From NCBI GenBank assembly GCA_022457155.1, contig JAJGOT010000272.1:1100734-1164733 (forward strand): a stretch of 64,000 nt of DNA, given 5' to 3'. Made by a program: the position numbers and the translations under genes. The stretch comes from Cladopsammia gracilis (lineage: Eukaryota; Cnidaria; Anthozoa; Scleractinia; Dendrophylliidae). The stretch's first letter is position 1, and the number at the start of each line of letters is the position of its first letter. Under the pieces are notes generated by a model that was not told where the DNA came from, searched no databases, and worked only from the letters and a program-made list of their open reading frames with translations. Of this stretch, positions 8,701 through 18,800 are shown piece after piece.

Positions 8701-11636
8701 TAGCAGTTATCACACGGTACATCATTCCAACGGTACCCATGCTTGACGCCAAGAGTGTGCACACAGTCTTCGTTTTTCCAGTAGTTTGGTTGTTGCGGAG
8801 CCCAGTACCTAAAACTGCTAATTTTTTTGTTCGTCCACACGAAAGAGCCCTCCACGCTTCGATCATTAAGTCCAATCCAAGATCTTTCTCCGTTGTGCCT
8901 GTGCTGTACGTACACATTTTCTTCTTGATTGTGAATCGTTACCAGATTCGAGCTCATTACAGTACAGTTTGATTCAGGGGTTGGCCATGTGGCGCATGCG
9001 TGACTCGTAAAGTAGCAGTAACCACCAAAGAAACTCCATCCTGGCTGGCATATATCTGTTGATGTAAAAAGAAAAGAATATAGTTACAACGCTTCACGTT
9101 AGATTCAGCAAAGTTTCTAATTTAACGGGAGGATTCCTCCATTCGTAACTGATTTTCAGGCTTCAAGAAGTCACAACAACGAATTAGGAAATTCAATATT
9201 CGTGACAAACTGCTACCCAGGCGGTGTAATGCTCAATAAGCTGTTGTTTATGTTAGTCAATCTGACATGTGCTTATTCCTCGCATTGCAATTCCCGATAA
9301 CTATATTTTTCTGAGGAATATAAATGGCCACATGTGGGCCTTCCTTCTTTGCAATCGTTTGTTTGTGTTTGTTCTTTTCCTTTTTCTCAGACTGTCAGTA
9401 AAATCTGTGTTAACACAACTATGTACCACATAAAATGGTTATCACAAATTAGACCATGTCAAAACTGCTTCATTACCTGACAAGACAGTGTATGATATTG
9501 AGAGCGGGTCATACTTTGACTCATACAATTCCTTTAAACAAACTCGGGCTCCTGTCGTGTTGATGTACTGCAGAACAAAATGCCGGTAAATAATCACGAT
9601 TTGATTGAGAACACGGATGATAATTAGGTATACGTGTAATACTCGTTATGATTATGCAAATATGAATAACGGTAAAACAATGCCTCATTAACAACTGGCC
9701 GTACATAACATTTCCACAGGAACACTCACCCATAAAAATTCGTGTGGACTGCGATACTGCTGACACCCCTAAGCTCAGCTTTTTCAGCTTGGCTTAGAAA
9801 GCTGGATCATTTTTTTTACGCATACTATATTTCATCTGAGTACGAATGTGTCTTTTATGCAAGAAGGATACTATTCTCAGTTTGTAGATTTAGTTCCATC
9901 TACACAATTAAACTGCCCTTCTTGACTTCGTTACCTCTATAGTTTGATAGCTAAAAACGCTATCTTCGAATTTTATTAAATTTAAGAATGCATAAAAAAT
10001 ATCAAATCGAGAAGTATAAGATCAAGCAAAAGTTATAACTGATAACCAAAGGCAACTTCATTTGTTTTTAACAAAATGAAAATTCTACCATGGTCCAACA
10101 TGCAGACCGTGAACTTACCTCAACCCAAGCGGTTATGGAATTGTGCATGGGGTCCCGATTTCCGCCATTCGAGGTGTGATTCGCTGATACAAAAACGCTT
10201 GGGGCATTTTTATACACCTTAGTAAAGTAAATATCCTAAAAAAAAAATCACAAAATTTATTGTTAAAAAATGGGCAGATGTTTCATTGATGAAGTTATTT
10301 TAAAAGCCATTCAAACTGCGATTTGACTTCAGCAGAAAGACAAGAAACAGAAAACAACAAGAAATAGAAACTACTGACCTTGCAGAAAGCATTATTGTAA
10401 TCCACCGCAGGAGATTGTAAGTTTGCAAAATAAACCGAAGCGTGTTCTGAAAACAGAGGCCTATGAAGAGACGAATATGCTAGCCAGCTCTACAAAACAA
10501 GATAAGAAAAACAAAAATCGTGATTGTATAGTAGTATGAAATTTAACCATTCCTCGCGCGATGTCCGTTCACAATTCGCGTGATGTCTGTTGGGTGAGGG
10601 AGGCGGGGGTTCAAAATCATTATTGGATTAATCTAAAATTTTCAAACTTTTACAACTAGCGACTATTTCAAATTCCGAACGACACAAACAGAGAAATGTA
10701 GCTGTGGTTCGAGAAATGGTAAGTTGAGTTTTTTCACTTCGCAATCTTTCCCAAAACCTTTCAAAATCCATTTGCGCATGCGTGAAAGTTAGGTTGCAAA
10801 TTGACAGCTCATCAACATAGCAGACTGTAATACTTACAACATAGATATCTTCGTGAGAGCCTGCGTAATTTTGCAGTTCCCTCAAACACATTTTGAAGGA
10901 CGATTGTGTGATGTCCTCTAACCAAATACTGGCAGCGTCCCTCTTCAGTCCTGCATGGTGATGTGCTGCGGTAACGAAAACTGACGGTTCCTTTGAAAAT
11001 TTTCCCTATTTCAAACGAAAAAAGTAAAATCGACATTTTATAAACGAGTACGAGTGTGTCATTGACGAGATCGCGGCCGAATGGTTTTACAAGCAGCGAA
11101 GGAGTGTTTAAATTGCCGAACAATAAAGATTAGAATGATTGCTTTTCCTATACAGTTCTTTGTTCACCGAGCTTATTTGTGTAAAATGCAGTCATATCAC
11201 CCCAGTTTTGGACATCTGGGGCCGGATTCACGAAGCCCTCCTAAGTTGAGACATATTCTAAGTATTGTTTCTTAACAATAGCCTATTACTGGAATGACAA
11301 TAGACTATTTCTTTAATTCAATTAATTCAATTTATTTCTTCAACTGTCGATAGGTAGTTTTCGAAATTCCTTGCGTGCATACATTATTTGATGATAGACA
11401 AGCAAACAGCATTTCATTCAAACAGTGGCGTGTTGTGCAAGCTGTAATATTATTAATTATTTCTTGCTTCAAGAACAAATACAACGTTTAAGCGGGCCAG
11501 GCGAAGGAAGGTAAAATTGTGCAATGAACTATTTTAAGTGTAGTTTTTAAAAATAAACGAAAAAAAAGCAAGGCTGATTCGACAGTAAAGGAATATAATG
11601 AAATTTATCCAATATTTCAAAAGGCACAGCCTTTCT

Positions 11637-11671
<35 letters not shown>

Positions 11672-14600
11672 GAAGAAGAAAGGCCTTGCTTTTTGAAATA
11701 TTGGATAAATTTCATTATATTCCTTCACTGTCGAATCAGCCTTGCTTTTTTTTCGTTTATTGCTATTATTTATAGCAGTTTAGATCCTCAATTTGGATCC
11801 GGTGCTTCTGTTTTGTTACGTTGGTCCTTGCCTTCAAAATTGCATTTAGTTTTTAAAACTCCGGTGATTGAAGCCTTTAGTGAAATGAAATGACACATCT
11901 TAGGCAGCACTTTAGGGGCTTAACTGAGGAACGCTTAAAAATTAATGTCAGTTAGATAAAGAAGTCAGAAAGGAAAGAACATTACTCACCGAAGGAAAAT
12001 GTACCGTCTCACAAGTCGTTCCAGTCCACCACTGCGATATGCGCATCTCACCAGCAACTCCACCCACTGGAGCTCCCTGATAAGCCATCCAGTCTACTGA
12101 CACGTTAGCACTGGACTTACGCTCGTTAAAGCCTGCCGCCATCACGCACGCAGTGAATCGATCGTAACTCACATCTTCAATCCACGACACAGCGGCATCA
12201 TGGACATAGGACTTATCACTGGTATCAATGTGATTGACAGTTATCTGCACATCGATGAGTTTGTCAGGATAGAAGACGAAAGGTCGAAAACGAATTACTT
12301 CACAATGAGAGTATCCCAGGGTTGGTATATGAGGCATGTGACGCCGACCACGCTGAAATGGAAACCCTATAAAATCGAATAAAACTCAAATGAGCACTGA
12401 CCAGTGACCAGTATTAGCTCGCTGCAAAATGAAACTGTATACACCCAATTGAAGAAACATTGTCGGAAAAAATAGCATCAATCATAAAGGCCACAATGGA
12501 ATTATCAGAACAAGGCAAATAACTTGTTAGCATATACATTTATTGATGGTCAAGCTCTTTTCCTTCCCAAAAGTTTTTCCTAAGATAATTTTCGACATAC
12601 TTTGTTTTAATAATGGACAATTTATCTGTAAACACACGAGATTTTTTCAAAGTATTATATCAGACGTCACAATGCTAATGCTTACCTTCACAGCTCCCAG
12701 GATGTTGCACTGTGTAGTTCAATTGTAACAGACACATTTCCTGTTCGAACAGACACTTGTTGTCATAAGTCGTTCCATTTGAGGAGCATATTGGTTCTTG
12801 GAAGGAAGGACAACTGTCCACGCACACGCAACGAGCATCGTACGGTCCAAAGGCCTTACACAGACCGTGATAATCACAGATTACATCCAAACAGGGATCT
12901 AAGTCTAAGATTGTGTTAAAAACAAAGTAAAGTACTTATTATTTGTCTCAAAATAAATAAAATGCTCCCTTGAAGAAGGAAGAGTTGAAGCTGTGTATGG
13001 GGCGCTGTTCGGGTGGCGGGGGTTGGGGGGAAAGTCGTATAGAACGAAAGGTGTTGTTGCGGATCTGAAATACGTTGCGGACAAAAGCTGTTCATCCCTT
13101 CATCGTCCATATATTTAATAGCGTTTTAGTAATAAAAACATTAGTTCTCTCTCTACGACTTCTGGCACACTGTATGGATTAACCGAGCGAGATACTAATA
13201 CTAAGATTAGTAGTTATTTTTCCTTTGCCTCTTTTACCTACCTCCAATAACCAAATAATCGACTTCAATGGCGTCCTTGTTGGTTGTGTCGTAGTTTCTA
13301 ACACAAATCTCCGAGTCTGTTGTAGATGCGTGCTAAAATTACAAAGTAAGTGTTAAAACTCGCGTTTGTTTCATATTTAAACTTTAAAAAATTCCCATCA
13401 AATGTCCGAATCGAATTCCATCCATTAATAAGATCTCCCTCCAACCCCCAAAATAACCCGCCAATGGGCCCTTTTAGGCAGAACTTTCAAAATTCGCAGT
13501 CTTTAAAATTTATTGGACTCTATGGGGAGTTTAAACGTTCTTCCGTTAATGACTACAAGTTTGCACTAGCAAACTTCTGTCAAATTTATGTGTAAATTAC
13601 AATTTATGTGTAAATTACAATTTATGTGCAAATTATGCATCAATCAATTCCGGCTGTTACCATCCCCCCCGGCCAACCCCCCGGGGATTTGTGTTTTTTT
13701 TTTCGTGGAACTACAAATTTCCCGCCCCCGAGCTGCCAGAAACTACAAATTCCCCGCCCCTGGGCAACAGAAAAGCAACAAAAATTACAAAAGTTAAAGA
13801 AACATATATTAAAAGCACGTTTAATAATGTAACATCATTAATAACGTAACATCAGATCACCGAAAAGAAAGTTGCTGGCTCTGTGAAAGTTCTAACAAAA
13901 CGTCCATGAATCAGAATGTATAAAGACATATTTAACGTTGTTTCTTTGATCGGATGCACGACTTTGGACTATCGGAAATTCTGTTTATGCGTCAGCAGCC
14001 TGATGCTGTGCTTTGTTTTTTCGTGCCCTTGTCAACCTTGCTTTAAATTACAATTTATGTGTAAATTACAATTTATGTGTAAATTACAATTTACGTGTAA
14101 ATTGCAATTTACGTGTAAATTACAATTTACGTGTAAATTACAATTGATGTGTAAATTTCCATGATGGATTTTGATTCACAAAGTTTCCTACAATGTCTCC
14201 CCTCTCCCCACACACCACCACGCAAAAATAATCGAATTCCAACAAAAATACTCCTTTTAGCGGATATAGACCGTTGAATGTCCCATAAAGGAGGATGGCT
14301 GAGAAGGGGGGAAAGTGCCTCTTACCTCAACCCAGGCGGTGACTGCGTTACATCCAGATCCCGACAAACGCGAACTGTTATTGTAGTTACTGCGTTTTGG
14401 TGTCACCACTACCACAGGAAGAGCAAAGAATGGATCTGTGAAGTTGATTGTCTGTAAGATGAAAGGTATCACTTATTAAACCTGCTATTCTTAGCATGTT
14501 ATTATTTTCTTTATAATTGGAGTGATTTCATTAAAAATCATTGTTAAACAGTACATTTGTCGAATGTCTATGTGAAACAAGAAAAGAGAAACTGACAACC

Positions 14601-15758
14601 ACCCCATCCCCCCCCCCCCCCCTCAACAAACACACATACACACGCCATTTGAATTCTGTAAGCGAAAAGAGAGTTTGAGCAGCAGAGTCAAGGTCAGAGT
14701 TCTCCAAGACTATTAATTTCATTGCAAAAGAAAATCAAGCTGACTAAGAAAAATCCTTGTAATACAAATATTTAGATTTTACCTGACAGAGGGCATACTT
14801 GTCTTGCTGAGATGGCGCGTTGTTGTTCATAAACAAAACACTTTTGGTCAAAGTAAAGTTTTCAACTTTCAAGTTAGTATATGCCATCCAGTGCTATAAG
14901 AAACAATCAAAATACATGAGAAAGTTAACTTTCTTTCATTATTTCCTGTGTTTTCGCATTGGGTGTGATCACATCCCATCCCTAGTTATATCCCTAGAAA
15001 TTTACGTTCTATATTCTTAGGCGATTCATAAACATTTTGAACCACGGCCGCGATGTTGACCTTTTCTTTCAGCTGCTAAAATGTCCAGCCTGCAAATGAC
15101 ACATAAATTTAACTTCCGCTGAATGACACCTTACCGCCGCATGGCAAAAAATTGGGTGACATTTGCCTCTATTTTTTTAACTCGTCCCCAGACCCCAATT
15201 TGACCCTTAAAATCACAGCGAAAACGCCATTTTTTTGAAGGGAAAATCAAAATTTCGCCCATTTATGAATTACTTTTCGGAAATCCATACTCGGATTCCA
15301 GTAATTTGGTTATTATTCTATCTGGAAACGTTAAAATATTTTAATCACTTAAAAAAAATCCCGTCATTTTGACCTTGAAGTGAGCAATGTCACGTAAAGG
15401 CTTGTATGGAGTTCAACCGCGCGGTCATCGCTTTTAGCAGTATAACTCATTTTAATAGGCATAATGTCAACATCCACACTCGGTTTTGAAGAGACTGGGA
15501 TCTAGTAAACATTTTGGTGGGAAATATGATTTAGTTGGAGCGAAAAAACTCCCGTCATTTTGTCATTTGTTCAGTGCAATATGCTTCGACTGAGCCCATT
15601 TTGACTTCTATAAGTCTGTATCTTGGTGACTTGCGCGGACTAGCGCCCAGGCCGTTCGAGCTCAACTGCGCATGAGCAATAGTTCGTTTCAGTAACGCGC
15701 ACGCTCGGAGCAAATGTCTCCTTTCAGGGCGCAATTTTTTGGTACGTTGTTATCGCTC

Positions 15759-15806
<48 letters not shown>

Positions 15807-18800
15807 TTGTAGAAGCTGTAATGTTCATAGTGTCACGAGTTTCGGACAACGAAAAAATCTGACTTCCTGATATGCTCTAACCACTGAGCAACAAGAGACT
15901 ATAGCAAGCAAGGCCTTATACTAGGTTCATATACGACACGCGTCCTGCATACTGCAAGGATCAGTAATATCGAAAGCGTCATGTTTCATTATTTGCCTTG
16001 TTTTTGTTGTTGTCGTTGTTGTTAAGATGGAACCATTTTGTTTATAAATATGAAAAGAAAATTGCTACAGTTAAGTGAGGTGGTTCCACAGACAAAAAGC
16101 TTTTGCTGACCAATATTTGGAGTTTTCTGATTTATAAGCATTGTAGTTTTACTTCTTTCTGGTCTTCTTTAGGAACAATATGTATTATAACTATGCAGAA
16201 ACGTTATTTATAGGATAGAGAATAATATTGAATACTTTACTCACAATTTTTATGCTCTTATGCAGACCGTCGAAAATCTTAACTTCTCTAAGACAAATTT
16301 TGAAACTGTCCTCGGTCAAGTCCTCTACCCACGCGGCCATTGCGTCTTGAGGTCTCCCTATAATCTTGTGACTAGGAGTCACAAGTATGGTTGGTGAAGA
16401 CAAGAATCGCTGGATAATAAACATAAATAAACTATACCTTAGAGGAGACACGAAGAAAAAGATAGACACAAATAAAAAATTCTATTATTAAAACATGAAT
16501 AAACATGAAAAACGAAAGAAATGAATGGAAATTAGGGAAATTAATGGCTGCGTGCCTGCGTGCCTGCATGCCTGCGTGCGTCCATGCGTAGCTGCGTGGT
16601 TTGCATGGCTCCGTGGCTACCTGGCTGCGTGGCTTCGTTTCTGCGTGCCTACGTGGCTGCGTGCCTGCGTGCCTGCGTGCCTGCGTGCCTGCGTGCCTGC
16701 GTGCCTGTGTGCCTGCGTGCCTGCGTGCCTGCGTGCCTGCGTGCATGCATGGCTACGTGCCTGCGAGCGTCCATGCGTAGCTGCGTGGTTGCGTGGCTCC
16801 GTGGCTACCTGGCTGCGTGGTTTCGTTTCTGCGTGCCTACGTGGCTGCGTGCCTGCGTGCCTGCGTGCATGCGTGCATGCATGGCTACGTGCCTGCGAGA
16901 GTCCATGCGTAGCTGCATGGTTGCATGGCTCCGTGGCTACCTGGCTGCGTGGCTTCGTTTCTGAGTGCCTATGTGGCTGCCTGCATGCGTGCCTGCGTGC
17001 CTGCGTACCTGCGTGCCTGCGTGCCTGCGTGCCTGCGTGCCTGCGTGCCTGCGTGCCTGCGTGCCTGCGTGCCTGCGTGCCTGCGTGCCTGCGTGCCTGC
17101 GTGCCTGCATGCCTGCGTGCGTCCATGCGTAGCTGCATGTTTGCGTGGCTCCGTGGCTACCTGGCTGCGTGGCTTCGTCTCTGCGTGCCTACGTGGCTGC
17201 GTGCCTGCGTGCCTGCGTGCCTGCATGCATGTATGGCTACGTGTCTGCGTGCGTCCATGCGTAGCTGCGTGGTTGCGTGGCTCCGTGGCTACCTGGCTGC
17301 GTGGCTCCGTGGCTACCTGGCTGCGTGGCTTTGTTTCTGTGTGCCTGCGTGCCTGCGTGCCTGTGTGCCTGCGTGCCTGCGTGCCTGCGTGCCTGCATGC
17401 CTGCGTGCATGCATGGCTACGTGTCTGCGTGCCTGCGTGCATGCATGGCTGAGTGGCTGCGTAGCTGCGTTTCTGCGTTTTTGCATTCCTGCGTGCCTGC
17501 ATGCTTACGTGCCTGCATGCTTACGTGCCTGCGTGCTTACGTTCCTGCGTGCCTGCGTGCCTGCGTGCCTGCGTGCCTGCGTGTCTGCGTACCTGCGTGC
17601 CTACGTGGTCGTGCTCAAGCATGTTAAGGCATGGCTCAGAGCCTAATTTACATAAAACCTGAAAACTATCATAACTGTAAAGTGATTCACCTGAACAGGC
17701 TCAAACTTAGCAGCAGGATAAAACTTGTTAACCTTGAACCATTGTTTACTTTAAATGTTGCATATTTGCATCACGTGACCTGTTATGATTGTTTTCCTAC
17801 ACAAAAAGAAAATTGAAAATGGGGTGCCGAGATGGCATATAATGGATATAAAATGAACCGTTAACGTATTTGTATGCTTCTCCCCTATATGAATCTGGCC
17901 GGAATGGTTGACTATGATTTACAGTTAAAGAGTTATTTCGTAAAAGAGGTCACGTGACATATTTTGTCTCTTAATATCTTGTTAATAAAATACAAAAATT
18001 GTCCATTCCGGGCAGGGATAGTATTTATGCATTGAGGCAAACAATTGCTTATGATTTGCTCTTGGCTAAAGTTAACCATCCTTACCCCATTTAAAGTTTC
18101 CTTTTTGTCCAAATTATGACGTCATCAGACACGTGACCAGAATAATCAAACGTTAAGTTATTTAAGGACGCTAAATCCAGTTTGTTGTATACTTTTGGTG
18201 ACTCTTGGGGCTAAAATGCATTACTTCCAATGGAAAAAAGAATTTACTTCGCGGGGGGTATACACCAAGGGACGAGCCATGCCTTAACATGCTTGAGTGT
18301 GGCTGTGTGGCTGCGTTGCTGCGTACCTTCGTGCCTGCGTGCTTTCTAAATTAATTTCGTTTGGCGGTAAAATGTTTCATTACCACATAAAGATAATGAA
18401 AACAATTCGGAATGGACAAAGTGTGCATAGACAAACTTATTAAATTGTTTTGCTTGAGGACAAGCAACGATAAAAGCAATAAGGAGTCTTTACTTCGGTT
18501 TGATAATCGTAAGGGGTGGACCATTAGAAATCCTGTGAGGGGGATCAAAAATTTTTCAGTGTATGCATTTTTTTTTCGGCCTGAGTTTCATGCAGGATTT
18601 TTTGGGGGAGGTGCAAGCCTGCAGGTTTTTTTTCCCTGAGATCTTCATTATAAATGCGTGCAAGCTCCAATTTCTTTTTTTATACCAATGGCCCAATCCA
18701 TTTTTGGTATGAAACGATGGAGAGTAGATTTAAGTCAGACTGTCGAACCTTTGCATAAAAATTGGATGGAGTGGTCGAGCGCCGAAGGCGCGAGCCGCTA

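Noticed and set aside
10379..10446. Shorter version of gene A exon 9b using the AG at 10447
   Set aside because: It gives the wrong phase after the preceding exon and loses SWLAY, which aligns with HWMAY of exon 4.
16544..17613. Possible CRISPR-like array
   Set aside because: Units are contiguous without unique spacers and the genome is eukaryotic; it is a minisatellite.
16525..17646. A 373-codon plus-strand frame rich in Ala, Cys, Leu, Arg and opposed minus-strand frames
   Set aside because: They follow the 8-base repeat, exist on both strands at once, and have no domain or splice logic.
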